Source: Macromonas bipunctata
GTDB taxonomy: Bacteria; Pseudomonadota; Gammaproteobacteria; Burkholderiales; Burkholderiaceae_C
DNA length: 64,000 bases
Reading direction: 5' to 3'
Assembly: GCF_002837135.1 (NCBI RefSeq)
Contig: NZ_NWBQ01000056.1
Span: 1 to 64,000, forward strand
The notes beneath the pieces were generated by a model. The model made no database searches and was not told the origin of the DNA. It saw nothing but the letters and a program-made list of their open reading frames with translations. Below are positions 8,630-15,764 of this stretch, in pieces. Made by a program: the position numbers and the translations under genes. Within the stretch, counting starts at the first letter, position 1, and every line of letters begins with the position of its first letter.

Positions 8630-9466
8630 ATGCACATCAACGGCCACACCGAGATCATTGCCCACATCGGCTACCCGACGCACAGCTTCAAGTCGCCGAT
8701 GATCTACAACCCGTACTTCGAGCACATCGGGGCCAACGTGGTGGTGGTGCCCATGGGCTGTCAGGCACCGGACTACCCGGCGTTCCTGCGCTCGGTGTTT
8801 GCGCTGACCAACATCCGGGGTGCGCTCATCACCATGCCGCACAAAGTCACCACCGTGGGGTTGCTGGATGCAGTCACGCCCACCGTGCGCGTGGCCGGAG
8901 CCTGCAACGCCGTCAAGCGGCTGCCCGATGGCCGCCTGGTGGGCGACATGTTCGATGGTGCTGGTTTTGTGCGTGGCGTACAACGCAAGGGCCTGAATTT
9001 GCAAGGGGCCAAGGTACTGGTCGTGGGGTGTGGGGGCGTAGGTTCTGCCATTGTGGCCTCGCTGGCTGGGGCGGGCATTGCGGCCATCACCCTGTTCGAT
9101 GTGAACAGCGCCAGCGCCACCGCGCTGGCACAGCGCATCCAACAACATTACCCACACATTGCTGTCCACACCGGCAGCAATGACCCGGTGGGCTGTGATT
9201 TGGTGGTCAACGCCACCCCCATGGGCATGAACGAAGGCGACCCCCTGCCGCTGGACGTGGAACGCCTGTCGCCCCACACTTTTGTGGGCGAGGTGGTGAT
9301 GCGCACCGAAATGACCGCCTTCCTGCAAGCGGCGCAGCAACGTGGTTGCGCCATCCAGGTCGGGGCCGACATGCTGTTCGAGCAAATTCCGGCCTACCTG
9401 GAATACTTTGACCTGCCCACCACCACCGCCGAGCAACTGCGGGCGCTGGCACGTCTGGCATACTGA
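8630..9466 (+). CDS. Shikimate/quinate 5-dehydrogenase-like protein (AroE family)
   Basis: The 278-residue oxidoreductase has an AroE substrate domain and a Rossmann domain. The N-terminal serine motif reads THSFKSP rather than the usual HSLSP. The catalytic Lys in ITMPHK, the Asn in AGACNAV and the Asp in FDGAGF are kept. The nucleotide site VVGCGGVGSAIVASLAGAGI is followed by LFDVNSAS: an Asp ends strand two, where NADP enzymes have NRT. That favours NAD and a catabolic quinate/shikimate role, converting shikimate to 3-dehydroshikimate (inference from family knowledge). A terminator begins 60 bp after its stop, so it is probably the last gene of the dctQMP operon. Confidence 0.85.
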   Translation: MHINGHTEIIAHIGYPTHSFKSPMIYNPYFEHIGANVVVVPMGCQAPDYPAFLRSVFALTNIRGALITMPHKVTTVGLLDAVTPTVRVAGACNAVKRLPDGRLVGDMFDGAGFVRGVQRKGLNLQGAKVLVVGCGGVGSAIVASLAGAGIAAITLFDVNSASATALAQRIQQHYPHIAVHTGSNDPVGCDLVVNATPMGMNEGDPLPLDVERLSPHTFVGEVVMRTEMTAFLQAAQQRGCAIQVGADMLFEQIPAYLEYFDLPTTTAEQLRALARLAY

Positions 9467-9526
9467 CCTTCGCGCCTGCCGGCGTGGGGTTCTGCCCCGC
9501 GCACGGGCGGCTTCTGTTGTTTCAAC

Positions 9527-9549
9527 GCCCGCTATACGCGGGCTTTTTT
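9527..9549 (+). terminator. Intrinsic terminator after aroE-like gene
   Basis: Perfect stem GCCCGC (9527-9532) / GCGGGC (9538-9543), loop TATAC, followed by six T at 9544-9549. It ends only 6 bp before the AEC permease ATG at 9556, so it both closes the upstream operon and overlaps where the next gene's ribosome site should be. Confidence 0.85.
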
Positions 9550-9555
9550 GCCACC

Positions 9556-10491
9556 ATGCTGCACATCCTCTCCATCACCTCGCCCATTTTTTTGCTGATT
9601 GCCGTGGGCTATCTGGCCGTCTGGCGCGGCATCTTCAAGCGCGAGGACATGCAAGTGCTGGGCAAACTGCTGGTGGACTTTCTGTTGCCCGCACTGGTGT
9701 GCCGCGCCATCACGCAGTTCCCGCTGCACGAGGTGCTCAACGTGCGCTACCTGGCGGCCTACGGTGCTGGGTCGGCGGTGGCGTTGCTGGCGGGCGTGTT
9801 GTACGGACGCTGGCGCGGCATGCCTTGGCCGCAGGCGGCACTGACGGGCATGGGGTTGTCGGCCTCCAACACCGTGTTCGTGGGCTTCCCGATCGTGAGC
9901 GAACTGCTGGGCCCCAGCGCCGCCATCGCCATGACGCTGGGCGTGCTGGTGGAAAACCTGCTGGTGGTGCCGGTCGTGCTGGTGTTGGCCGGGCGCGATG
10001 CCGACCTGCCGTGGCAACGCTCGCTGGTGCAATCGTTGCGTACACTGGCACGCAACCCCATCATCTGGTCGATCGTGGTCGGTGTCACCTGTTCGGCACT
10101 GGAACTCAAGTTGCCCTACGTGCTGGACCGCAGTTTGCACATCACCGGCTCGGCGGCGGCGGGCGTGGCGCTGCTGATGATTGGTGGCGTGCTGGTGGGC
10201 CAGCGGCTGCAAGACGTGAAATTGGATTTGCCGGTGGTGGTGGGCGGCAAACTGGTGCTGCACCCGCTGTGCGTGCTGCTGGCGCTCACGCTGCTGCCGC
10301 CGTTGAGCCCCACGCTGCACCAGGCCGCCATCCTGTACGCCTGCATGCCACTGCCGGCGCTGTTTTCAGCCTTGGCGCAACGGCTGGGCCACGGTGGCTA
10401 CGCCGCCACCTTGCTGGTGGCCTCCACCGTGGCGGCGTTCTTCACCGTCAACGCCTGGATCTGGCTGGTGACCCAAGTGCTGGTGACTTAA
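9556..10491 (+). CDS. AEC (auxin efflux carrier) family transporter
   Basis: Integral membrane carrier of 311 residues with about ten hydrophobic segments and the family start LHILSITSPIFLLIAVGYLAVWRGIF. Further features are the loop VDFLLPALVCRAI, GLSASNTVFVGFPI and LARNPIIWSIVVGV. AEC permeases move small organic acids; the substrate here is unknown, although the shikimate-type neighbours suggest a related acid. ATG 9556 gives the canonical N-terminus, but no ribosome binding site is seen because a terminator hairpin occupies 9527-9549. Its stop overlaps that of the convergent dehydratase gene by 3 bp (TTAA). Confidence 0.88.
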   Translation: MLHILSITSPIFLLIAVGYLAVWRGIFKREDMQVLGKLLVDFLLPALVCRAITQFPLHEVLNVRYLAAYGAGSAVALLAGVLYGRWRGMPWPQAALTGMGLSASNTVFVGFPIVSELLGPSAAIAMTLGVLVENLLVVPVVLVLAGRDADLPWQRSLVQSLRTLARNPIIWSIVVGVTCSALELKLPYVLDRSLHITGSAAAGVALLMIGGVLVGQRLQDVKLDLPVVVGGKLVLHPLCVLLALTLLPPLSPTLHQAAILYACMPLPALFSALAQRLGHGGYAATLLVASTVAAFFTVNAWIWLVTQVLVT

Positions 10492-11396
10492 AGCGGGGTT
10501 TTCAGGCGCATTTGGTTGGGCAAGGGCACCGATCGGCGCAGCACGTCCTCGGCCAACCACAGCGCCGATTTACGTGCGCGTTCGGCCACCGTGGGCAAAG
10601 GCATCTGCTGGTAATCGTCGTTGAACACCTCAAAACTGTAATCGCCGGTATAGCCCAGGTTGTCGAGCTTGAGCACCAGTTGCGCCAGTTGTTCACTGTG
10701 TACGCCCTCACCCGGAAACACGCGGAACGTGCGTGCGGTGGTGATGCGTTCTTCAAAAGTACGCGTTTCCTGCCACATGAAGTCGGCCAACTGCACCAGA
10801 AAAATTTTGTCTGGATCGAGGTAGTCGATTTCCTCCAGCGGCGTTTTGGCGGCAAAAATGTGGAACGAGTCGATACCCAGCCCCAGGTTGGGGCAATCGG
10901 CGCGGCACACCACGTCCCACGCGCTGGTGAATTCGTTGATGGTGCGGCCCCAAGACAGTCCCTCATAAGCGATCTTGATACCCAACGGCACCGCCAGCAT
11001 GGCCAATTTGCGCAAATCGCGCGCAATGTGGTCCACATCCGCGCTGGCGTGTACCGACGTGGACGAACATGCCAGCAGCACCTTGCAACCCAGCGCCGCG
11101 CACATTTCCAGCATGCTCTTGGCAATGTCCACCTTGTAGTGGTGCAAATGCCCGCTCAAGCCCTCAAAATCGCGCAGCACCTGAAAGCCTGTGCCGCGCA
11201 AGCCGCTGTCGTGTACCGCCTGCACCGCCGCACGCCAGCCGTTGGGGTGCCCCACCAAGTCGTTGGCCTTGAGCATCACTTGCGAGAACCCAGCTTCCTT
11301 CATGGCCGCCAGCTTGGCCTCCAGCGGCCCCGCCAGCGTGATGGTGTCCATGCCAAAGCCCGCCATGGCGGGCACCGTGTTGCGTGGATGGCTCAT
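10488..11396 (-). CDS. 3-dehydroshikimate dehydratase-like protein (sugar phosphate isomerase/epimerase fold)
   Basis: The 302-residue TIM-barrel protein belongs to the AP-endonuclease-2-like isomerase family. Likely metal ligands are the Glu in IAYEGLSWGRTINEF, the Asp and His in LGIDSFHIFA, the Gln in VQLADF and the Glu in YSFEVFND. These, with FRVFPGEGVH, match bacterial 3-dehydroshikimate dehydratases (QuiC/AsbF type) that make protocatechuate. In Pseudomonas putida QuiC1 this domain is fused to a C-terminal HPPD-like domain; here it ends at the normal domain boundary and the HPPD-like part is a separate gene 3 bp upstream. Context with aroQ and an AroE-like gene supports the function. 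Confidence 0.8.
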   Translation of the reverse strand: MSHPRNTVPAMAGFGMDTITLAGPLEAKLAAMKEAGFSQVMLKANDLVGHPNGWRAAVQAVHDSGLRGTGFQVLRDFEGLSGHLHHYKVDIAKSMLEMCAALGCKVLLACSSTSVHASADVDHIARDLRKLAMLAVPLGIKIAYEGLSWGRTINEFTSAWDVVCRADCPNLGLGIDSFHIFAAKTPLEEIDYLDPDKIFLVQLADFMWQETRTFEERITTARTFRVFPGEGVHSEQLAQLVLKLDNLGYTGDYSFEVFNDDYQQMPLPTVAERARKSALWLAEDVLRRSVPLPNQMRLKTPL

Positions 11397-11399
11397 GGT

Positions 11400-12326
11400 T
11401 CAACCCTCCTCGCGTGCGGTTTCGCTGTGAACCAGCTCAAACACCACCGACCCCAAATACGTCTTGCTGATGGCTCCGCGCGGTTCGCTGTGTGCAGCTT
11501 GGGTTTCCACAAACTCCACCCCCAAAGCACGCAACGCGTTCACCGCGGCCAACACATCGGGGACACCCAGACCAATGCGCTGCAAACGCTCTTGCGCATC
11601 CATCACGTTCACGTCCGGCTCAATCAGCTGAACCATGAAGCGGTGTGCCGGATGGAGCGCCGGTGTGCGCAACAACTTGCCCTTGGGCATGATGCCAAAA
11701 CGTTGCTCATCCGGAATCAGCTCGGCACCAAACAACTCATGGTAAAACTCCATCCAATCGTAGCTGCGCTCCGGGCCGATGTACTGAACCACCCCAAAAA
11801 AGTGGATACCGGCGGTGGCGGGCGGGTGTTGATCCACCGACGGAATCGGCACAAAATCCACATCGTAAATCGAGAATTCCTTGTAGCGGTCCACAAAATA
11901 AATGCGGCTCCCGCCCGCGCCGTGAATAGCCGGGATGTTGAGCTCCATCACCTCGGCCCGCGTGGGCACTTCCCAAGCCCCACGCTCCAGCACGTAGTCG
12001 TAGGCGGCACGCGCATCCCGCACCCGCAAAGCCATGGCCGAAATGCGTGGTACAGAGCCACCATGCGTAGCGCCTTGCACATCCTGCGGATGCGCATTCA
12101 CCACCACATTCAAATCCCCTTGGCGGTACAACAACACCTCGCGCGAGCGGTGCCGCGCCACGGGCCGGAATCCCATCATCTCCAACACTTGCCCCAGCGC
12201 CTGCGGCTGTGTGGTGGCGTACTCCACAAACTCAATCCCATCCAACCCAATGGGGTTGGCCGCATCGCTGAACGAAGCCTGCAAGGGCTCGCGGTTGTGA
12301 CCAGCTTTCAACAAAAAATCGCTCAT
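11400..12326 (-). CDS. HPPD-like double-VOC protein, stand-alone counterpart of the QuiC1 C-terminal domain
   Basis: The 308-residue protein has two vicinal-oxygen-chelate repeats in the style of 4-hydroxyphenylpyruvate dioxygenase: LDGIEFVEYATTQPQALGQVLEMMGF in the first, then AGIHFFGVVQYIG and VVFELVHSE in the second. The second repeat keeps the first-ligand His (GIHFF) and last-ligand Glu (FELV). At the middle ligand, where HPPD has QHIAL, this reads QRIGL, so the His appears to be Arg. True dioxygenase activity is therefore doubtful. It is the first gene of a two-gene unit with the dehydratase-like gene; AGGAGA is well placed before ATG 12326. A putative operator lies in its promoter. Confidence 0.8.
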   Translation of the reverse strand: MSDFLLKAGHNREPLQASFSDAANPIGLDGIEFVEYATTQPQALGQVLEMMGFRPVARHRSREVLLYRQGDLNVVVNAHPQDVQGATHGGSVPRISAMALRVRDARAAYDYVLERGAWEVPTRAEVMELNIPAIHGAGGSRIYFVDRYKEFSIYDVDFVPIPSVDQHPPATAGIHFFGVVQYIGPERSYDWMEFYHELFGAELIPDEQRFGIMPKGKLLRTPALHPAHRFMVQLIEPDVNVMDAQERLQRIGLGVPDVLAAVNALRALGVEFVETQAAHSEPRGAISKTYLGSVVFELVHSETAREEG

Positions 12327-12355
12327 CGTGTGTATCTCCTGTGACCGAAGTCCAC

Positions 12356-12376
12356 AATGTAACCGTTTGGTACATT
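12356..12376. promoter_or_regulatory. Putative operator in the HPPD-like gene / pgi intergenic region
   Basis: Inverted repeat AATGTA (12356-12361) / TACATT (12371-12376) around ACCGTTTGG. The core TAACCGTTTGGTACA matches TAACCAGTTCGTACA before dctQ at 12 of 15 positions, so the same TetR may bind both. It lies 30-50 bp upstream of the HPPD-like ATG on the minus strand, where a repressor would block transcription. A weak rightward promoter TTGGTA-17-TATAGC (12368-12396) for pgi overlaps it. Confidence 0.55.
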
Positions 12377-12443
12377 TTGTGGCGGCACAATATAGCCCGG
12401 ATTTACCCTAGCCCATTCAAAAAAACCATCCGGGGACACCACC

Positions 12444-14048
12444 TTGCTACCTCACGCCACCCCCTTTACCCCGCCCCAGCAGCGTGCTGCGTGGCAACAC
12501 CTGCAACAACTGGCCGCACAAGGCCTGCCCCATTTGCGCGAGCTGCTGGCCACACCAGACACCGCACGCCATACCAGTCTGCAACTGCAAGCCGCCGGGC
12601 TCCGGCTGGATGCCACGCACCAGCAAGTCACCCCCCACGTGCTGCAAGCCCTGCTGGCCCTGGCCGACGAATCCGGCGTGATGGCACAAGCGCAAGCCCA
12701 ACGCGAGGGCCAAGCCATCAACCGCACAGAACACCGCGCCGCGCTGCACGTGGCGCTGCGCGGCGGCAACCGGCCCAACCCACCTTGGGGCCAAGCTATC
12801 CAACAAGCGGTCAACCGGGAACTGGAACGCTTCCTCCGCGCGGCGGAACGCATCCGCCACGGCCAATGGCGTGGCCACCGGGGTCAGCGCATCACCGATG
12901 TGGTCAACCTGGGCATTGGCGGCTCCGACCTCGGCCCGCGCATGGCGGTGCAAGCACTCGACAGCTACACACACCCCGATGTGAAAGTTCACTTTGTCTC
13001 CAACCCGGATGCCTGGGCCTTGCATCACAAATTGCGCCGCCTGCACCCCGACCACACCCTGTTCGTGGTGCAAAGCAAAACCTTCACCACGCAAGAAACC
13101 ATGACCCTGGCCGCGTCGGCACGGCGCTGGCTGTCTGACCACGGCCTGCACAGCCACACCGAACAAGCCCCGCACCTGATCGCCGTCACCGCATCCCCCG
13201 CCCTGTCGGCGCAGCAAGGTTACGCGCCCGAACACACCTTCGGCTTCTGGGACTGGGTGGGTGGGCGCTACTCGGTCTGGTCGGCCATTGGCCTGCCATT
13301 GGCCATCGCCATCGGCGCGTCACACTTCCGCGCATTTTTGGCCGGTGGGCACGCTATGGACCAACACTTCTGGCACGCCCCCGCCGAGCACAACATGCCG
13401 CTGATGATGGCACTGCTGGGCGTGTGGAACCGTAACTTTCTGGGTTGCCCCAGCCACCTGATCGCCGCTTACGCCAGCCGGTTGTTCCACTTCGCGCGCT
13501 TTGTGCAACAACTCGACATGGAATCCAACGGCAAATCCACCCACGTGGATGGCAGCGCGGCCCAGATCGACACCGGCCCCATCGTCTGGGGTGGCTTGGG
13601 CATCGAGGGCCAGCACGCCTACTTCCAGCTGCTGCACCAAGGCCAGCACCGCGTGCCGGTCGATTTCATCGGCGTCGAAACCGAAGACACCCCGCTGCCG
13701 CTGGCCGCCGAGCACCACCGCGTGGCCCTGCTCAACCTGCGCGCCCAAGCCCGAGCCTTGGCCATCGGGCGCGATGCCGACGCCACCGCCGCCGAACTGC
13801 GCCAGCAAGGCTTGGACCAAGCACAGATTCACACCCTGCTGCCCCACCGCACCTTCCGGGGCAACGTGCCCAACGCCACCCTGTGGCTGCCCACCTTGGA
13901 TCCACACCACCTGGGCGCGCTGGTGGCGCTGTACGAGCACAAAGTGTTCTGCCAGTCGGTGCTGTGGGGCATCTACCCGTTTGACCAATGGGGCGTGGAA
14001 CTGGGCAAAACCCTGGCCCAGCAACTGGAACGCCAAGGCGAGGCCTGA
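12444..14048 (+). CDS. pgi: Glucose-6-phosphate isomerase
   Basis: Interconverts glucose 6-phosphate and fructose 6-phosphate. The 534-residue protein shows the sugar isomerase signatures NLGIGGSDLGPRMA (near residue 155), VQSKTFTTQETM, GGRYSVWSAIGLPLAIAIG and QLDMESNGK, and ends with the Pgi helix GALVALYEHKVFCQSVLWGIYPFDQWGVELGK. Length fits. The start is a TTG at 12444, as no ATG lies nearby in frame; this is somewhat uncertain. It is divergent from the HPPD-like gene and separate in function. Confidence 0.95.
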   Translation: MLPHATPFTPPQQRAAWQHLQQLAAQGLPHLRELLATPDTARHTSLQLQAAGLRLDATHQQVTPHVLQALLALADESGVMAQAQAQREGQAINRTEHRAALHVALRGGNRPNPPWGQAIQQAVNRELERFLRAAERIRHGQWRGHRGQRITDVVNLGIGGSDLGPRMAVQALDSYTHPDVKVHFVSNPDAWALHHKLRRLHPDHTLFVVQSKTFTTQETMTLAASARRWLSDHGLHSHTEQAPHLIAVTASPALSAQQGYAPEHTFGFWDWVGGRYSVWSAIGLPLAIAIGASHFRAFLAGGHAMDQHFWHAPAEHNMPLMMALLGVWNRNFLGCPSHLIAAYASRLFHFARFVQQLDMESNGKSTHVDGSAAQIDTGPIVWGGLGIEGQHAYFQLLHQGQHRVPVDFIGVETEDTPLPLAAEHHRVALLNLRAQARALAIGRDADATAAELRQQGLDQAQIHTLLPHRTFRGNVPNATLWLPTLDPHHLGALVALYEHKVFCQSVLWGIYPFDQWGVELGKTLAQQLERQGEA

Positions 14049-14078
14049 ACGATTTGCTGCACCGCAACAAATTCAAAT

Positions 14079-14108
14079 TGCCAAACCCCCATTGCACCAT
14101 GTAAGATA
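14079..14108 (+). promoter_or_regulatory. Sigma-70-type promoter for the phasin gene
   Basis: TTGCCA at 14079-14084 and TAAGAT at 14103-14108 with an 18-bp spacer. It lies between pgi and the phasin ATG at 14197 and predicts a leader of about 80 nt. Confidence 0.6.
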
Positions 14109-14196
14109 GCGGCAATGCTGCAGCGCAACATTGGTTTCCCGCCACGGGAAGCTGGTCTGTCCGGTGCTGCCTCTCTACATTCTTCAGGAGTTTTCC

Positions 14197-14742
14197 ATGT
14201 ACAAGTTCCCCACCGAACAAATTACCGCGTCTGGCCAGCAAGCTGCCGAACAAATCAGCCAAATCGCCACCAGCGCCTTCAGCGGCGTGGAAAAGATGAC
14301 CGAGCTGAACCTGGCCACCAGCAAGTCCGTGCTGAACGATGCCCTGAGCTCGCTGCAAGCCGTGGCCGGTGCCAAGAGCCCGCAAGAAGCCATGAGCGCC
14401 CAGGCCGAGCTGCTCAAGCCGATGGCCGAGAAAGCCGCCGTGTACGGCAAGGCCGCCTACGCCATCGCCGCCGAGACCGGTGCCGAACTGACCAAGGCCT
14501 CCAGCGGCAAGCTGGGCGACCTGCAAAAGACCTTCGGTGCCAGCTTCGAATCCATGGGCCAGAACCTGCCCGCCGGCACCGAGCCGTTCATGGCCGCGTT
14601 CAAGAACGCTATGGCCACCGGCCAGCAAATGATGGAATCGGCCCAGGCCACCGTCAAGCAAGCCGCCTCGCAAGTCGAAGCCAACGCCGCCAAGGCCACC
14701 GAAGCCGTCATCAAGGCCGTGAACCCGGCTGCCAGCAAGTAA
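14197..14742 (+). CDS. phaP: Phasin family protein (PHA granule-associated)
   Basis: Small granule-coating protein of polyhydroxyalkanoate inclusions, 181 residues, rich in Ala, Gln, Lys and Glu and predicted almost wholly helical. The phasin pattern is seen in FSGVEKMTELNLATSKSVLND, then SPQEAMSAQAELLKPMAEKAAVYGKAAYAIAAETGAEL and an Ala-rich tail. ATG 14197 is preceded by TCAGGAG at 14184-14190. It has its own promoter and is followed by a terminator, so it is monocistronic. It implies that the host stores PHA; no PHA synthase is in the window. Confidence 0.92.
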   Translation: MYKFPTEQITASGQQAAEQISQIATSAFSGVEKMTELNLATSKSVLNDALSSLQAVAGAKSPQEAMSAQAELLKPMAEKAAVYGKAAYAIAAETGAELTKASSGKLGDLQKTFGASFESMGQNLPAGTEPFMAAFKNAMATGQQMMESAQATVKQAASQVEANAAKATEAVIKAVNPAASK

Positions 14743-14817
14743 AAAAGCAACGGCGTCCGGCGCATTGCCTGTGCGGTACGCCACCAAGGCGCCCTTGCCG
14801 CTTGACCGCAAACCACA

Positions 14818-14850
14818 ACGCCCCGGCACCTTGCGTGCGCGGGGCGTTTT
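14818..14850 (+). terminator. Intrinsic terminator after the phasin gene
   Basis: Stem CGCCCCG (14819-14825) / CGGGGCG (14840-14846) followed by TTTT, about 75 bp after the phasin stop. Confidence 0.75.
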
Positions 14851-14880
14851 GTTATGAACCAGCAACGCCCGGCACCAACA

Positions 14881-14910
14881 AAAAAGCCAACTCCGTCTGA
14901 GTTGGCTTTT
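14881..14910. terminator. Bidirectional terminator between phasin and tRNA-Arg
   Basis: Stem GCCAACTC (14886-14893) / GAGTTGGC (14899-14906), loop CGTCT, with five A before and four T after. It can end transcription of the tRNA gene on the minus strand and act as a second stop for the phasin unit on the plus strand. Confidence 0.85.
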
Positions 14911-14920
14911 GGGCAAAATC

Positions 14921-14996
14921 TGGTGCGGCTGGCGGGGATCGAACCCACGACCCTCGGCTTCGGAGGCCGATACTCTATCCACTGAGCTACAGCCGC
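14921..14996 (-). tRNA. tRNA-Arg (anticodon CCG)
   Basis: Read on the minus strand, the 76-nt sequence begins GCGGCTGTAGCTCAGTGGAT and ends with an encoded CCA. The acceptor GCGGCTG pairs with CAGCCGC. The anticodon arm is TCGGC-CTCCGAA-GCCGA, giving anticodon CCG for Arg codon CGG, and the T arm contains GGGTTCGATCCCC. A terminator follows at 14910-14881. Confidence 0.97.
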
Positions 14997-15060
14997 TGGA
15001 AAACTGTCAAGCCGCTCGATTCTACCAGCGCGGCCAAGCCCTCGCCGGAATGCGGTTGGC

Positions 15061-15066
15061 TATAAT
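15061..15066 (+). promoter_or_regulatory. Candidate -10 box for the cytochrome c gene
   Basis: TATAAT lies 69 bp upstream of the ATG at 15135, just beyond the tRNA gene. No convincing -35 box is found at 16-18 bp spacing, so this is only a candidate. Confidence 0.35.
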
Positions 15067-15134
15067 TTGGCGCGCCGTCCCTGCGCCCACGGGGAAGATT
15101 CACTTTCCACCTCTCCAGCCCACCAAGGTCAACC

Positions 15135-15674
15135 ATGAGCGATTCCGCCAACGCGTCCCACACCGCTTTCCCAGTCTCTTCGCGGCCCCGGTCGCCGGTT
15201 GCTGCCGTCCTGCGTGGCCTGCCTGTGGTGGGCGTGCTGGGCTTGCTGCTGGCCGGTTGCAGCCCGAGCGGCATGCCATCGGACCAGGAAGAGCTGGCCA
15301 TTGCACAACGCATCCAGCGCGTGGGCACCATCGCCTTCAAGGAAGCCAAGCGCGGCCTGCAATCCGGCGAGGAAGTGTACAAGGCCCAATGCTCGGCGTG
15401 CCACGCCGCCGGTCTGGTGGGTGCGCCCAAGTTTGGCGACGCTGGCGCTTGGGCACCGCGCATCGCCACCGGCTACGAGGCCCTGCTCAACTCGGCCCTC
15501 AAGGGCAAAGGCGCCATGGGCCCGCAAGGTGGCGGCCAGTTCCAGGACATCGAAATTGCCCGCGCCATGGTGTACATGACCAGCGCCGCCGGCAGTAAGT
15601 TCCAGGAACCCGCTGCCCCGGCCGCTGAAGGTGGCGAAGGTGAGCAAGCCGCTCCCGCTGCACCGGCGATGTGA
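15135..15674 (+). CDS. c5-type cytochrome, probable membrane-anchored
   Basis: Monoheme class I cytochrome c of 179 residues. A hydrophobic segment at about 27-41 ends in LLLAGC, which can be read as a lipobox with Cys42 or as part of a signal anchor. The heme site is CSACH at residues 86-90; NSALKGKGAMGPQGGG supplies the likely axial Met, as in cytochrome c5. The tail is a low-complexity Pro/Ala/Glu stretch. It probably shuttles electrons in the periplasm. It stands alone between tRNA-Arg and a terminator. Confidence 0.88.
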   Translation: MSDSANASHTAFPVSSRPRSPVAAVLRGLPVVGVLGLLLAGCSPSGMPSDQEELAIAQRIQRVGTIAFKEAKRGLQSGEEVYKAQCSACHAAGLVGAPKFGDAGAWAPRIATGYEALLNSALKGKGAMGPQGGGQFQDIEIARAMVYMTSAAGSKFQEPAAPAAEGGEGEQAAPAAPAM

Positions 15675-15719
15675 TCACCCCCGCTAGGCGGGCCACCGCC
15701 CTGCCCGCCGCCTGCACCG

Positions 15720-15745
15720 AACCGCACACCCGTTGTGCGGTTTTT
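15720..15745 (+). terminator. Intrinsic terminator after the cytochrome c gene
   Basis: Stem ACCGCACA (15721-15728) / TGTGCGGT (15734-15741), loop of five bases, T-run to 15745. It lies 46 bp after the cytochrome stop and 20 bp from the end of the convergent hydrolase gene. Confidence 0.85.
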
Positions 15746-15764
15746 GTTTGTGGGGCGGGCTTCT

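Noticed and set aside
9342-12344. Very long open frame (1000 codons) on the plus strand
   Set aside because: It runs antisense to the dehydratase and HPPD-like genes and through aroE/AEC in another frame; composition is His/Arg/Gln-rich and it is a by-product of high GC codon use.
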